Notes: generated from the sequence alone by a model not told the origin. DNA of 64,000 nt from Vibrio fluminensis (GCF_015278125.1 NZ_JADILO010000002.1:1-64000), one strand, 5' to 3'. Shown: positions 1 through 10,949, counted from the stretch's first letter. Made by a program: numbers and translations.

Positions 1-54
1 TTCCATCGTTACCATTTCCAGTTCGTATTGTTGCGGAGTCGGTTCTTGAAGCAT
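1..54 (-). CDS. Transposase, IS1182-like, N-terminal fragment (cut by window edge)
   Basis: Reading leftward from an ATG at 54 there are 18 open codons that run off the window. They begin MLQEPTPQQYELEMV. From memory, this resembles the conserved start of IS1182-family DDE transposases, in which a tyrosine-glutamate-leucine segment precedes the ELVPKDHL-type motif. Only 18 residues are visible, no terminal inverted repeat can be assigned, and the ribosome site is weak, so the family call is an inference. The gene would be divergent from the operon starting at 323. Confidence 0.45.
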   Translation of the reverse strand, partial: MLQEPTPQQYELEMVTME

Positions 55-90
55 ATCGGAGTATCCATATTTCGATACCCCTATTAGATC

Positions 91-118
91 AAAGGTCTAG
101 CTCGAAAGCTAGACCTTT
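91..118. terminator. Perfect 12-bp hairpin
   Basis: A 12-bp arm (91-102) pairs perfectly with 107-118 around a CGAA tetraloop. There is no long T run on either side, so it may be a terminator or an end structure of the element at the left edge. Confidence 0.4.
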
Positions 119-130
119 GTCAGCAGTCTG

Positions 131-153
131 AGCAGCCATAGGCTGCTTTTTTT
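131..153 (+). terminator. Rho-independent terminator
   Basis: AGCAGCC pairs with GGCTGCT over an ATA loop and is followed by seven or more T residues. It points rightward, so it should end a plus-strand gene lying left of the window or interrupted by the element at the edge. Confidence 0.75.
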
Positions 154-322
154 ATGCTCTAAATTCGTCACATTGATATTGGTGATGAGTTTTTGTTGTC
201 TCTTAATTGATACTAATTTATCCACCTATACCAAATTTTGTGAACTAAGTTTATGAAATAATTTGCTGTATTTTCAACTGTCTCCTACGTTTTTTAGAGT
301 GAAGTAGTACAGGGACACGTAA
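154..322 (+). promoter_or_regulatory. Leader region of the phosphorelay operon
   Basis: AT-rich, gene-free DNA upstream of the hybrid kinase. An AGGGA ribosome site lies about 10 nt before the ATG at 323. The promoter must lie here, but no convincing -35/-10 pair or operator could be singled out. Confidence 0.4.
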
Positions 323-3300
323 ATGCTAAGGCTAGGGGTACGCGCAAATAAAAAACAATTCTATGCGCGAAAATTTATAACAGCGTTCTTTGTCTGTTTG
401 TTGGTCGTTGGGCTAAATCTAACTTCAACAGCTCGAGCGAGTGAGTTCAACGTTATTCCATCATCGTTACGCGGTGAACTTTCCCAAGAACAAATTCAAA
501 ATATTGCAGTTGAGTTGAAATATCTCGACGAAGTCCTGACATCCTCAATTTTAAGTTATGCCTTTTCTGGCGATTCAAAATGGCTTGATAGATACCTTGA
601 TACTGAACCGCGCTTAACAGAACTTATTAATGGGTTACTGGCCAGTCAAATCCCTAGTGATAGAGCGGTAGTCAAACAATTAGAAGCGGCACACTTTGAG
701 TTAGTAGCGCTAGAGATGCGAGCGATTGATGCAGTGAAAGCCAATCGCCTAACTGAAGCAATGCTACAAATCAACGACGCGGAATATCATCAATATAAAG
801 ACCAATATATGGCGGCGTTACTGAGTCTGACAAAACGGATTGAGCAGCGAATCGATCAAAGAGCATCAGATAATCCGTTAAAGCTCAACTCAGCTGAGCA
901 AGAGTGGTTAGATAGCAATGTGGTGCGAGTAGGTAACGAGCATTGGCCACCAATGCTGTATCGAGATGAGAAAGGCGATTTAACTGGGTTAGCAGGTGAT
1001 ATTGTAACGCAAATCGCCTTGCGGTCTGGCTTGAAAATTGAGTTGGTGGATGCCCCTTGGAACGAGTTACTTCGTCAGTTTAAACAAGGTGAGATAGATC
1101 TATTACCTCATGCTTACAAAACCGATATTCGTAAACAGTATGGTCAGTTTTCAGATCCCTATTTCTTAATCAGAGAGCTCTACTTTGTCTCTGAGCATAA
1201 ACCAGAGTTTCAACGGGTATCGGATTTAGGAAATGCCACCATCGCGATATCTGCAGGTTATAGCACTATTGATAAAGTTAAGTCTCTTTATCCAAATATT
1301 CAGATTTTGGAGACCTCTGGAATAGAGCAGGCAATTGATGCTGTACTTGACGGACGAGCAGACGCGTTGCTCGATGCCGAAATTGTGGTTTCGAATTGGT
1401 TAGCTGAAAACAAAGTCACTGGATTAAGAGCGATTGATGAAGATGTGGTTTCACCATCAGCGCTTCATTTATGGTCAAACGCTCAATCACCACTGCTTCA
1501 TTCAATTTTGCAAAAAGGTCTCGACATTCTCGACTTACGAGAAGTCATTCTTAGTAAAAGTGACTGGTCACAGCTAGCCACGCCAATTGTAGCGCAAAGC
1601 AGCAATCTCAATTTAATTGAGTCATTGAAATATGTGATTGCAGCTTCCGTATTACTGACGCTTGTCTTGTTACTATTGATTTCACGCGTGTTTAAAATCA
1701 ACGATAAAACCTTGGCTGAAAAGCTAGGGAACAAAAGTTTTAAGCGTACGATGATTTCCGTTCAAGTTATTCTCTGTTGTGTTTTAATCGCAGCAGCACT
1801 GATTGTCACTCGTTACGCCGAGCGTAAGAGCATAGAATCAGTTAACCATAGCTTATCTTCCGTTTTGGCATCGGCTCACAAGCGCATTGGTGGTTGGGTG
1901 GAGATGGAGCTTAATAGCCTATCGCAGTTGGGCAAAGATCCTCTCTTGGTGGGTATGGTGGAGAACCTACTTGATGTAGATCGTAAGCCTAGCGCATTAA
2001 TCAATGCTCCGGTGCAACAGCAACTGAGGGAGCTTATCGAATCAAGATCTGGGTTAGCGGGCTCGTTTGGTTTCTTTATTATTTCACCGGATCACATCAG
2101 TTTATCTTCTCGTCGTGATACCAACATCGGCAGTATTAATCTTATTCAATTACAGCGCCCCGATTTAATGAAACTCGCGTTAAGTGGTGAAGGTGTGTTT
2201 GTTCCACCGATTAAATCGGATGTCAGTCTACAGAGTGACTCTGATGACAATCCTCCGACGATGTTTTTTGCTGTCCCTGTGGTTAACGCGTTTGGTGAAA
2301 CTATCGCGGTATTGACAAAACGGGTTGATTTTGACGGTGTGTTTTCAACCATATTGTCGGCTGGCTTTATTGGCAAAAGTGGTGAAACATACGCGATAGA
2401 TCGCACGGGGTTACTGTTGTCAAATGTACGCTTTGAACAACAACTTAAGCAACTTGGCTTACTAGAACAGACTCAGCGTTCTTCTCTGAATGTCAGGATT
2501 GCTGATCCTGGTAAAGACCTTTCAACAGACCCACAAGTAGCGGATTCAGAATGGCCATTGACAGTGATGGCGTTAAGTATCAGTGAGCGCATATCTTCGC
2601 GAAACCTTAGTGGTTACAACGACTACCGAGGTGTACCTGTTGTCGGCCGGTGGATATGGGATGATGCCCTTAATATGGGCATTGCAGCAGAAATGGATGT
2701 TGATGAAGCTTATTCTTTGCTAAGTACTTTTAAAGCAACAGTGTGGTCAATGTTAACCATTACTTTAGTACTAATGCTTGGCACTAGCGTGTTTACTATG
2801 CGACTTGGCAATCGTGCAATATCGGCCTTGGCGAGAACGCAAGTTGAACTTGAACGACAAGTAAAACAGAGGACGGTCGAGTTGGAAATTCACTCAGAGC
2901 GAACTCGCAACATCATTGATAATGCTTCGGACGGTATTGTGGTTGTTAATTGCCAGGGAGTGATTGTTGAATTTAGCCCAGCCGCTGAAATCATATTCGA
3001 TTATCGTGCTGATGAAATATTAACGCAGCAAGTGTCGATTGAATCGCTAATATCACCGCCATTTCATACTTCTTACCAACAGTCGGCCGTTTCTTCTACT
3101 GAGCGCAGCTCGACGAGTAAAGAGTTTACTGGCCATAAGCGAAGCGGTGGAGAGGTTGATCTAGAGATATCGGTCAGTGAATCAAAATTGGCAGGACAAG
3201 TTTTTTACACAGGGATCGTTCGTGATGCCACAAAGCGCAAAGAAGCAGAACGCGAGCTTAAGCGAGCCAAACAGAACGCAGAAGAGGCGACTCAGGCGAA

Positions 3301-5527
3301 AAGTGATTTTTTAGCTAATATGAGCCATGAGATTCGCACGCCAATGAACGCGATTATCGGCATGAGCTATTTGGCGATGCGAACTGATTTAACGAAGAAA
3401 CAGAGAGATTACGTCAGTAAAATCCAGATTTCTGCGGAAAACCTGCTTGGCATCATTAATGATATTCTCGACTTTTCAAAGATTGAAGCTGGCAAGCTCG
3501 ACCTCGAGAAAATTGATTTTAATTTGCAGGAGACAATCGACAATTTAGTTCAAGTTATCTCACATAAATGCCAAGAGAAAGGTTTAGAGCTATTGGTTGA
3601 TTTAGATCCTCGTTTACCGGTCAGCTTGATTGGGGATCCATTAAGGCTAGGACAAATCCTACTTAACCTTACCAATAATGGAGTTAAGTTTACCGATAAC
3701 GGTGAAATTGTCATCAAAATAGAGGCGCTTGAGTCAAATAACGAGTCAATCAAAACTAAGTTTTCCATCACAGATACTGGCATAGGTATGACTCCAGAGC
3801 AGATTGCACGTCTGTTCCAGTCTTTCAGCCAAGCTGATGCTTCGACAACGCGTAAATATGGTGGTACCGGATTAGGTCTCACCATTAGTAAAACGCTGGT
3901 TGAATTGATGGACGGTGAAATCTGGGTGGAAAGTGAGTTTGGGCAAGGCAGTACTTTCTGTTTTACTGCTGAGTTTGGTTTATCCCAGTCTAACCAAACA
4001 CCAATCTTTCACGGTACAGAACGGCTGGATGACTTGGCGGTTTTAGTTGTCGATGATAGCGAAGCGGCTCGTGAAATTTTGGCCACGATTTGCCAAAGTT
4101 TAAACTTCCAAGTTGATGTCGCTAGTTCTGGTCAAGAGGCGTTGGAGAAGTTGCAGAACTCTCAAACAGGTGAGTGTCCTTTCGATGTGGTGTTGGCTGA
4201 TTGGAAAATGCCAGAAATGGATGGCTTAGAACTTGGGCGTCAACTTGCCCGAGTATCAAATTTAAACAAAACTCCGCGTTTTGTGGTTGTGACTGCTTAT
4301 GACAAAGATGAAATCACCGCTCATTTAAACGGACTGCGACCGGACGCATGCTTAACCAAGCCTGTAACGGCATCGACGTTACTTGATACTCTACTTGGGG
4401 TAATGACGGCCAATCACACTCATATCCAAACCGTAGCAAATAATCATATCGACCCGTCAATTGCACAAGGCATTGCTGGCGCAAGAGTATTGTTGGTTGA
4501 GGACAATGCGATTAACCAGCAAATTGCACTTGAGCTACTGAATATGGTCGGCGTTGACGTGACGACCGCTAGTGATGGGCAAGAGGCGGTCGACAAAGTG
4601 CTCTCAGAGTCATTCGGTATTGTGCTAATGGATATTCAGATGCCCGTTATGGATGGCTATCAGGCGACCGAAATGATCCGCCAAACCGGACAATATGATC
4701 AATTGCCAATTATAGCCATGACCGCCAACGCTATGTCCGGGGATAGAGAGAAGTGCTTAGCCGTAGGCATGAATGACCATTTAGCTAAGCCAATCAATCC
4801 AAATCAAGTATTCAAAACGTTAGCTGACTGGGTCGAACCAACTGGACGATCTTTTAACGATCTAAATCGTGCCGAGACTTCGAAAGGGCAGGAGCAGGGG
4901 CTTGTTATTGATGGACTTGATACTGCAACTGCAATTGCGCGTATGGGGGGCAATGTACAGGCATATAGAAAGACACTGGCTAATGTTGTTCGCTCAGAGG
5001 CGGATGTTGCGGAAAGGGTTAGTGATTCAATTGCGCAAGGAGACATTGGCACAGCAGTAATCGCAGCCCACTCACTCAAAGGCATCGCAGGCAATATTGG
5101 TGCGGATTACCTGATTGAGCCAACCCAGCGGCTAGAACATGCCTTAGCTGAGCAGAGAGATGAGGGCCGCTGTGAGTTTGGGGAACAAGAGCAAAAGATG
5201 CTTAGGGAAGTGGGCGGATTAGTCGAGAAGATGGTAGCTGCCATTAACGCGGCTCTCAAAGATGGAGAGACTGCAAATCACTCACAAGAGTTTGATGCAG
5301 AGAAATTCCAGCTACTCGCTGAGCAGCTTTATGCGCAACTGGATGATTTTGATAGTGCGGCGGTCGATACATTTGATGAGATGCTGCTTAGTGCCGGAGC
5401 AAGTTTAGATGTCGCTTTAGTTGAGCAAGTTTCCCAAGCAATAGCTAACTACGATTTTGAATCCGCCATACCTTTATTAGAGCAGGTGACCTTAAGCATT
5501 GACTCTTCAGATAAAGAACCGGTTTAA
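323..5527 (+). CDS. Hybrid sensor histidine kinase: solute-binding sensor, PAS, kinase, two receivers, HPt
   Basis: Very large (1734 aa) inner-membrane phosphorelay kinase. In order: signal/anchor segment (about 17-40); a family-3 solute-binding module (about 197-415, motif [10 protein letters not shown]); membrane helices near 436-455 and 475-497; a second periplasmic region of Cache type (about 505-800); a helix near 807-827; PAS (about 864-985); HisKA with His1002 in the [10 protein letters not shown] motif; HATPase; receiver 1 with Asp1293; receiver 2 with Asp1437; HPt with His1583 in AHSLKG. The architecture is BvgS-like but carries two receivers. It is the first gene of a tight operon, with 15 bp to the HD-GYP regulator, its likely phosphotransfer partner. 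The solute-binding domain suggests sensing of an amino acid or similar small ligand; the ligand is unknown. Confidence 0.93.
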   Translation: MLRLGVRANKKQFYARKFITAFFVCLLVVGLNLTSTARASEFNVIPSSLRGELSQEQIQNIAVELKYLDEVLTSSILSYAFSGDSKWLDRYLDTEPRLTELINGLLASQIPSDRAVVKQLEAAHFELVALEMRAIDAVKANRLTEAMLQINDAEYHQYKDQYMAALLSLTKRIEQRIDQRASDNPLKLNSAEQEWLDSNVVRVGNEHWPPMLYRDEKGDLTGLAGDIVTQIALRSGLKIELVDAPWNELLRQFKQGEIDLLPHAYKTDIRKQYGQFSDPYFLIRELYFVSEHKPEFQRVSDLGNATIAISAGYSTIDKVKSLYPNIQILETSGIEQAIDAVLDGRADALLDAEIVVSNWLAENKVTGLRAIDEDVVSPSALHLWSNAQSPLLHSILQKGLDILDLREVILSKSDWSQLATPIVAQSSNLNLIESLKYVIAASVLLTLVLLLLISRVFKINDKTLAEKLGNKSFKRTMISVQVILCCVLIAAALIVTRYAERKSIESVNHSLSSVLASAHKRIGGWVEMELNSLSQLGKDPLLVGMVENLLDVDRKPSALINAPVQQQLRELIESRSGLAGSFGFFIISPDHISLSSRRDTNIGSINLIQLQRPDLMKLALSGEGVFVPPIKSDVSLQSDSDDNPPTMFFAVPVVNAFGETIAVLTKRVDFDGVFSTILSAGFIGKSGETYAIDRTGLLLSNVRFEQQLKQLGLLEQTQRSSLNVRIADPGKDLSTDPQVADSEWPLTVMALSISERISSRNLSGYNDYRGVPVVGRWIWDDALNMGIAAEMDVDEAYSLLSTFKATVWSMLTITLVLMLGTSVFTMRLGNRAISALARTQVELERQVKQRTVELEIHSERTRNIIDNASDGIVVVNCQGVIVEFSPAAEIIFDYRADEILTQQVSIESLISPPFHTSYQQSAVSSTERSSTSKEFTGHKRSGGEVDLEISVSESKLAGQVFYTGIVRDATKRKEAERELKRAKQNAEEATQAKSDFLANMSHEIRTPMNAIIGMSYLAMRTDLTKKQRDYVSKIQISAENLLGIINDILDFSKIEAGKLDLEKIDFNLQETIDNLVQVISHKCQEKGLELLVDLDPRLPVSLIGDPLRLGQILLNLTNNGVKFTDNGEIVIKIEALESNNESIKTKFSITDTGIGMTPEQIARLFQSFSQADASTTRKYGGTGLGLTISKTLVELMDGEIWVESEFGQGSTFCFTAEFGLSQSNQTPIFHGTERLDDLAVLVVDDSEAAREILATICQSLNFQVDVASSGQEALEKLQNSQTGECPFDVVLADWKMPEMDGLELGRQLARVSNLNKTPRFVVVTAYDKDEITAHLNGLRPDACLTKPVTASTLLDTLLGVMTANHTHIQTVANNHIDPSIAQGIAGARVLLVEDNAINQQIALELLNMVGVDVTTASDGQEAVDKVLSESFGIVLMDIQMPVMDGYQATEMIRQTGQYDQLPIIAMTANAMSGDREKCLAVGMNDHLAKPINPNQVFKTLADWVEPTGRSFNDLNRAETSKGQEQGLVIDGLDTATAIARMGGNVQAYRKTLANVVRSEADVAERVSDSIAQGDIGTAVIAAHSLKGIAGNIGADYLIEPTQRLEHALAEQRDEGRCEFGEQEQKMLREVGGLVEKMVAAINAALKDGETANHSQEFDAEKFQLLAEQLYAQLDDFDSAAVDTFDEMLLSAGASLDVALVEQVSQAIANYDFESAIPLLEQVTLSIDSSDKEPV

Positions 5528-5542
5528 AATGGGGGAAAGGGT

Positions 5543-6670
5543 ATGACATTAGAATATCGAACCACAATACTCGCAATCGACGATACGCCAGCCATTCTAG
5601 ACAGTGTCAAATCGGTATTGTCTGACGAATATCGAGTTCAAGCTGCACCTAATGCGGCCGTCGCTTATAAAATTTTGGCCAAAGGGAAACCGGATCTAAT
5701 TTTGCTCGATGTGATGATGCCGGATGTCAATGGTTATCAAATATGTGAGCAACTAAAAGGGGATCCTGATACCCGCGATATTCCGGTGATTTTTCTCACC
5801 GCGAAATCGAGTGAGGTCAATGAAACTACCGGCCTTGCTTTGGGCGCGGTTGATTATATTGCTAAGCCCATTTGTCCGACGATTTTAAAACAACGGATTA
5901 AAAATCATCTATTGCTTAAAGCATCACTTGATCAATTAGCGGAGCATAATCATTGCCTGGAAAAAAAGGTTCAGGAACGAACTCGGCAGCTCAATGATTT
6001 GCAAGATGTTGCGCTGGTGGCAATGGGGGCATTGGCAGAGTCTCGCGATCCAGAGACTGGTAATCATATACGCCGTACGCAAGGATACGTTGAATCAATG
6101 GCGAAGCAACTCGCTAAACTTGAGCAATTTCGTGACTATTTAAAGCCTGAAGTGATAACCGCAATGGCAAAATCAGCCCCTTTGCATGACATTGGTAAAG
6201 TAGGGGTGGTTGATAGCATTCTGCTCAAACCTGGTCCGCTGACGGCGGCGGAGTTTGAGGAGATGAAAAAGCACACCGAATATGGCTATCAAGCGATTTG
6301 CGCAGCAGAAGGCTCACTTGGGTATGCGGATAATTTCTTGTTGTTTGCTAAGGAAATTGCCTATTGCCACCACGAAAAGTGGGATGGTTCCGGTTACCCG
6401 CAAGGCTTATCTGGCGAAGATATTCCTCTTTCAGCACGCATTATGGCAATTGCTGATGTCTACGACGCACTCATTTCTCAGCGAGTATATAAACCTGCCT
6501 TTAGCCATGAAAAAGCATTAAGGATTATCAGTGAAGGGCGAGGCAGCCACTTTCAACCCATGTTAGTCGATGTGTTTCTCGCCAATGCAGATGAGTTTCG
6601 AGATATTGCCGCAGCATACCGAGACAACGATACCGAAGATCAACAATCCATGCCTGCCGCAGTAGAATAG
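5543..6670 (+). CDS. Response regulator with HD-GYP c-di-GMP phosphodiesterase output
   Basis: 375 aa. An N-terminal receiver domain (about 8-125, phospho-acceptor Asp56 in LLDVMMPD) is joined by a short coiled linker (about 130-155) to an HD-GYP domain. The metal-binding HD pair is His215-Asp216 (HDIGKVG) and the signature HHEKWDGSGYP ends with GYP at 284-286. Known HD-GYP proteins hydrolyse c-di-GMP to pGpG and GMP. All key residues are present, so it is probably active. It lies 15 bp after the hybrid kinase and 11 bp before the next gene, so it very likely receives phosphate from that relay. Confidence 0.93.
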   Translation: MTLEYRTTILAIDDTPAILDSVKSVLSDEYRVQAAPNAAVAYKILAKGKPDLILLDVMMPDVNGYQICEQLKGDPDTRDIPVIFLTAKSSEVNETTGLALGAVDYIAKPICPTILKQRIKNHLLLKASLDQLAEHNHCLEKKVQERTRQLNDLQDVALVAMGALAESRDPETGNHIRRTQGYVESMAKQLAKLEQFRDYLKPEVITAMAKSAPLHDIGKVGVVDSILLKPGPLTAAEFEEMKKHTEYGYQAICAAEGSLGYADNFLLFAKEIAYCHHEKWDGSGYPQGLSGEDIPLSARIMAIADVYDALISQRVYKPAFSHEKALRIISEGRGSHFQPMLVDVFLANADEFRDIAAAYRDNDTEDQQSMPAAVE

Positions 6671-6681
6671 GAGAAGAATAA

Positions 6682-8205
6682 ATGGATAGTAGCTTTAAAC
6701 GGATTAATTACGACTCTCCTTATAAAGGTATGGCCGTATTGATTGTCGATGACTTCGAGGCCATCACGCGCGCTTTAAGCAGTGCGTGCGAGCAGTTAGG
6801 GTTTAAAACCATTCATCAAGCCCGCGATGGTCTGGAGGCGACGCAATATTTGCAGCATAACCAAGTGGACATCATTATATCTGATTGGAAAATGCCTAAA
6901 ATGGATGGCTTGGAGCTGCTAAAACATGTCCGTCAGTCCAAATTGCATACCAATGTGCCATTTGTCATGCTGACAGGCAATTTGCATCAGAGCGATGTGG
7001 TGCAGGCTATCGAAGCGGGTGTTTCTGAGTATTTAATTAAGCCATTTTCACGCGTGACTTTAGCCGAGAGGGTACACAAAGCATTTGTTTCTCCGATAAA
7101 AAGTCATTCAGTTCAGAGAGCCGAAAAGGAAACAGATTCCCAGCAACCAAGTAAACGTACCATCCTTGTTGTAGATGATGAGCCTTCAAATCTGCAGGTT
7201 TTGGGGGAGGTACTGAAAGAGACATACAAAATCAAAGCGTGTCGCAGTGGGCAGCAGGCATTAGATATTTGTGCGAAAGCAGAAAAACCGGATTTGGTAC
7301 TGCTTGACATTATGATGCCGGAAATGGACGGTTTAGCGGTATGTAAAGCGTTGAAGCAAAACCCCGAAACTGAGTTCATTCCGATTATCTTTGTATCGGC
7401 TCTTTCACAGACCGATGATGTGGTTAAGGGACTTAAGCTGGGAGCGGTTGACTACATTCAAAAACCGGTGATACCAGAAATCGTATTGGCCCGCGTAGAA
7501 ACGCATATTAACTCAGTGATCCAACGAGAGAAGCTCTCTGAGCAAATCGATAGTTTGATCGATGCTTCGCGACATCATGATGAAGCCTTGCAAATTTTCT
7601 TTCATGACTTCCGGAACCCACTCACCGCTCTGCACGGTACTTTGATGGCACAAGTGAGTGATAGTGACGAGACGAGATTACTTAAAGATAGCTCGAGCAA
7701 GTTGATAGAGATGGTTGATAACTACAGTATTTTGCTTGAACTTGAACGAGGGGAGTATAAACCAAACCTCAATACAGTAGGTCTAGACGGTGCGTTGCGG
7801 CAAGTGATAGCGAGCTACCAGGCAAGCGCGAAAGATAAACAGATAGAATTTCAGGTAGATATCGACCCTGCCCATAAATATCAAGGTGATGAACTACTTA
7901 GCTACACCATGTTAAGTAATTTGCTTATTAATGCAATCGAAGCTGCGCCTGTTCAATCGACCATCGTGGTGAGTTCATGTCTTGAGGATAAGCAATTAGT
8001 CGTTAAACTGACTAATCAAGGGACGGTGCCGGAAACGATTCGAGATCACTTCTTTGATAAGTTCAGTACCGCTGGAAAAAGCTCAGGAAAAGGGTTGGGT
8101 TGTTATTCTGCCAAGTTGTGTGTAGAGGCCCAGCTTGGTCAGATATCAATCACTGCCGAGCCCCAATTTACGACAGTGGTCATTACCTTAAATGCAGCGG
8201 ATTAG
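6682..8205 (+). CDS. Double-receiver histidine kinase-like protein
   Basis: 507 aa, soluble, with no membrane helix. Two receiver domains come first (Asp68 in SDWKMPKMDG; Asp209 in LLDIMMPEMDG). They are followed by a helical segment with a HisKA-like motif (His308 in FHDFRNPLTAL) and a HATPase domain with a GKGLG-type G2 box near residue 470. Receiver-first kinases act as cytosolic relay or feedback nodes. It is the third gene of the operon, so it probably tunes or reads out the large hybrid kinase. An AGGAG-like ribosome site precedes the ATG. Confidence 0.88.
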   Translation: MDSSFKRINYDSPYKGMAVLIVDDFEAITRALSSACEQLGFKTIHQARDGLEATQYLQHNQVDIIISDWKMPKMDGLELLKHVRQSKLHTNVPFVMLTGNLHQSDVVQAIEAGVSEYLIKPFSRVTLAERVHKAFVSPIKSHSVQRAEKETDSQQPSKRTILVVDDEPSNLQVLGEVLKETYKIKACRSGQQALDICAKAEKPDLVLLDIMMPEMDGLAVCKALKQNPETEFIPIIFVSALSQTDDVVKGLKLGAVDYIQKPVIPEIVLARVETHINSVIQREKLSEQIDSLIDASRHHDEALQIFFHDFRNPLTALHGTLMAQVSDSDETRLLKDSSSKLIEMVDNYSILLELERGEYKPNLNTVGLDGALRQVIASYQASAKDKQIEFQVDIDPAHKYQGDELLSYTMLSNLLINAIEAAPVQSTIVVSSCLEDKQLVVKLTNQGTVPETIRDHFFDKFSTAGKSSGKGLGCYSAKLCVEAQLGQISITAEPQFTTVVITLNAAD

Positions 8206-8218
8206 CGGTTAAAAAATC

Positions 8219-8243
8219 AAACGCAGCTTTTATGGCTGCGTTT
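8219..8243. terminator. Bidirectional terminator between convergent genes
   Basis: AAACGCAGC pairs with GCTGCGTTT (8235-8243) across a 7-nt loop. It lies between the ends of the double-receiver kinase and the diguanylate cyclase. Confidence 0.7.
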
Positions 8244-8270
8244 CCTATCATGCTCTTAATGCCTTGCAAA

Positions 8271-9572
8271 CTAAATCGTTACTTGATTACGCCCATTTTC
8301 TTTAGACGCATAAAGTGCCTTATCGGCAATACGGTAGGCTTGAGCAAAGGTGCCTTTTTCCAAGTGTACGCCACCAATTGAGATAGTGACGTTAAGGTCA
8401 GCGATTTTTTGTTCAACCACACAGCGACGAATGGCTTCAGCCTTTTCTTTTAATACCGTTTCATCCATATGCTTGAATAAGATAATAAATTCTTCACCGC
8501 CCCAGCGAATCGCAACATCGCTGGCACGAATCTGTTTTGCAATACGGCGAGTGACTTCGGTAATTACATCATCGCCCATTTTGTGACCGAAGGTATCATT
8601 GATTGATTTAAAGAAATCGATATCAATAATTAGCATAGAGAATTTTTGTAGTTTCTTTAGTCTTGGTTCATAAAAGTCACGACGATAGAAGCCCGTCATT
8701 CTGTCAGTATATAAACGCTGTTTATTGTGTAGATAGATGACCCTTAACATGTGCCCCAACAACGCAATAAGGATTGATGGGAAGAAGATCCTCTCAAAGA
8801 TCTCTTGCGCACCAAAGCCAACGTAAACAGTGTTAGCATCAGTACAAGAAATTTCAACTGGAATACGGAATGAAAACCAGTGTTCCATGGTGTCTGCCGT
8901 GGTAAAAAATTCTCGGTTGAACTGAGCAATCTTGTAATCAATAAAGCTATTTTTAATATCGACAGCGAGCAGTGCGTCCAATTTACGTTCATTGTAAACA
9001 GGATAATAAACAGTGCGAACTAGCTCATCAGTACCTGGCTCGGGATAGGGCTCAGATAGTTTTATATTACAGCCATAAAATTGGTCAAAGGTGTTTTCTA
9101 AACGCTCAGTATCAACGATCCGTGTCATTACATCGTTGGCTTTATACTGGCTATATCTTTCAGCATAAGGTTGGCGTAACGGATCGAAGTGTCCATAAGT
9201 GGCTGGATGCTCAAAAATCGCCACAGTCCAAACGTGATCAGGTGCGATGGTTTCAAGCTGTGCGCGCAGTTTATTGATCCCCGTCGAGAGTACTTTCACG
9301 TCAGTATCTTTGGAGACCATAATACTTACGCCGTTGCGGACATGAGTACCTTTGGTCAGAAAGGTCGTATCGGTGTTGTTGTAATATTGTGCGAAGCGGC
9401 GGCTAATGGAGTAAATCTGATTAAAGTCACTCACAATACCTTTAGACAATTGCTTTAATAAAAAAGCATTATAAAGCGCATACGAAAAAGCCACGATAAT
9501 CATGGTTACCGTTAGCAGCTTAATTAATGGCAAAAAATGCAGTGTATAGGTACGCTTTAAGCTATTGCTCAT
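8271..9572 (-). CDS. Membrane diguanylate cyclase (GGDEF)
   Basis: 433 aa. An N-terminal helix (about 15-35), a periplasmic sensor region of about 210 residues with no assigned family, a second helix (about 248-268), then a GGDEF domain to the C-terminus. The active-site loop reads GGEEF, and an RASD I-site lies five residues upstream, so it should make c-di-GMP and be product-inhibited. It is monocistronic and converges with the phosphorelay operon. The periplasmic part contains two cysteines (in GCN and SCT contexts), which might form a disulfide; that is speculation. Confidence 0.9.
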   Translation of the reverse strand: MSNSLKRTYTLHFLPLIKLLTVTMIIVAFSYALYNAFLLKQLSKGIVSDFNQIYSISRRFAQYYNNTDTTFLTKGTHVRNGVSIMVSKDTDVKVLSTGINKLRAQLETIAPDHVWTVAIFEHPATYGHFDPLRQPYAERYSQYKANDVMTRIVDTERLENTFDQFYGCNIKLSEPYPEPGTDELVRTVYYPVYNERKLDALLAVDIKNSFIDYKIAQFNREFFTTADTMEHWFSFRIPVEISCTDANTVYVGFGAQEIFERIFFPSILIALLGHMLRVIYLHNKQRLYTDRMTGFYRRDFYEPRLKKLQKFSMLIIDIDFFKSINDTFGHKMGDDVITEVTRRIAKQIRASDVAIRWGGEEFIILFKHMDETVLKEKAEAIRRCVVEQKIADLNVTISIGGVHLEKGTFAQAYRIADKALYASKENGRNQVTI

Positions 9573-9765
9573 ATGTATTCATATTGTTTTAGTGAAACAC
9601 AAGTTTAGAGCTTGATCACAATTTATCAATTGAATAAATCAATCGTTTCGATAGTGGTTTTTTATTGCTGGTTTGACCAGTGGCTAAAACAGCGTATTTC
9701 AAAGGTGCTTGTAATACGAATAATTCTTGCGTCATCATCGAAATCTAAAAATAAAGGATATTTCC
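9573..9765. other. Intergenic region without recognised genes
   Basis: AT-rich spacer upstream of the diguanylate cyclase and downstream of the isochorismatase-like gene. It presumably carries the cyclase promoter. No conserved site or RNA could be identified. Confidence 0.4.
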
Positions 9766-10305
9766 TTACTTTATCAATGACAGAATTTGTTTGAACTCGG
9801 GCGCGCGACAATCTTTTACCAGTTCATACAAACACATCTCGAGACCTGTTACTTTAACATTCTCTTTGGAGAATTTAGTTAAAGCGAGTTCTTTGTTAAG
9901 AACATCTCTAGATGAGACACAATCACCCACCACATGGATATCGAAGTGTAGGTTGGCAAGATGGGTCGCGGTTTGGTAAACGCAGATATGTGTTTCAATG
10001 CCACAAATAAGCCACGAATGTTTTTGTGCTTCGTTCAACGCGTGTTTGAATTCAACCTCGCTGCAGCCATCAAAGGTGAATTTGCTGATTGGTGTCAGTT
10101 CACCCATCAGTTCAGCGAGACTATCAACGGTTGGTCCAAGCTTATCTGGGTTTTGCTCCAGCCAGATAATGGGCAGTCCCAAGGCCTGTGCACCTTGAAT
10201 GAGTTTACCGCAGTTTTCAATAAGTACCTCGCTGTCATCGACCAAGCTTGCCAATTTACCTTGAATGTCGACGACGATTAAACCCGTGTCTTCCTTATTA
10301 AGCAT
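9766..10305 (-). CDS. Isochorismatase-family cysteine hydrolase
   Basis: 179 aa, the usual length for the YcaC-like branch of the family. The triad expected of this alpha/beta fold is visible: Asp in the VVDIQ motif near residue 12, Lys in ISKFTF near 75, and Cys in THICVYQT near 109. Family members hydrolyse amides or vinyl ethers such as nicotinamide, ureidoacrylate or isochorismate. The substrate cannot be told from sequence, and there is no siderophore gene nearby, so isochorismate is unlikely. AAGGA lies 6 nt before the ATG. Confidence 0.85.
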   Translation of the reverse strand: MLNKEDTGLIVVDIQGKLASLVDDSEVLIENCGKLIQGAQALGLPIIWLEQNPDKLGPTVDSLAELMGELTPISKFTFDGCSEVEFKHALNEAQKHSWLICGIETHICVYQTATHLANLHFDIHVVGDCVSSRDVLNKELALTKFSKENVKVTGLEMCLYELVKDCRAPEFKQILSLIK

Positions 10306-10335
10306 AGTGATTCCTTTTTGCTTTAATGCATAGGG

Positions 10336-10759
10336 TTAACCTATGGTCATTGCCATTGGTACATCAACCATTCCTTTGTGATTACGCACTCCGTCAATGC
10401 GTTTAAAACCGAAACGAGCCTGAATTGCCGTTTGTTAATGCTATCGACATCAGTTGTCGCCATAGCTGGCTCGATAAACCTTGCCCTTGATGATCCTCTT
10501 TAACAAACAAGTGATAGAGATGGGCAAAATCACGAATGCCACCAACACCTATGACTTGCTGATTTTGATCTTCGGCCACTAAATAATAGTAGTTGCTAGC
10601 AATATACTCGGCGATTTTCTCTGCAGACATAGAGTTCAGCACGATATGATGAACGCTTTCATCCCATGTAGGACAAACAAATTTTTGGGTTAAAGGGACA
10701 ATTAATTGGCTAATCTGTTCTGCGTCATTACGAGTTGCTTCTCGAATGGTGATGTTCAT
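10336..10759 (-). pseudogene. GNAT acetyltransferase, broken by an internal deletion
   Basis: The frame opens at 10759 (MNITIREATRND, AAGGA ribosome site 7 nt upstream) and carries the acetyl-CoA loop region DHQGQGLSSQLW. It stops early at 10403 after GSFRF. In the next frame the expected GNAT C-terminus appears (GFKRIDGVRNHKG..., stop at 10336-10338). The usual NSS-AVP-Y-F stretch between them is missing. This fits loss of about 40 bp with a frame change at CGTTTCGG (10409-10416). The truncated product of about 118 residues lacks part of the fold and is probably inactive. Confidence 0.7.
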
Positions 10760-10898
10760 TATTTTTCCTTGTTTATCAGTTGAGCGTAACTGTTTGATGA
10801 TTTTACGCATATCCATTTGCGCATTTTGATAGCCTAAAAAATCGTCATTATCTCTACTAAGGTATCAAGATGATCGACTGAGTCAATATATCAGTAAT

Positions 10899-10927
10899 TA
10901 AAAAAGCCAGCTTGAATAAGCTGGCTT
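10899..10927 (-). terminator. Terminator of the FAD oxidoreductase gene
   Basis: AAGCCAGCTT pairs with AAGCTGGCTT over GAAT. The run of A on the plus strand to its left gives a T tail for leftward transcription. Confidence 0.8.
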
Positions 10928-10949
10928 GAAACGGGAATTTAGAGTGTGC

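Noticed and set aside
9766..10305. Siderophore isochorismatase
   Set aside because: Stand-alone 179-residue hydrolase without an aryl-carrier domain and without siderophore genes nearby.
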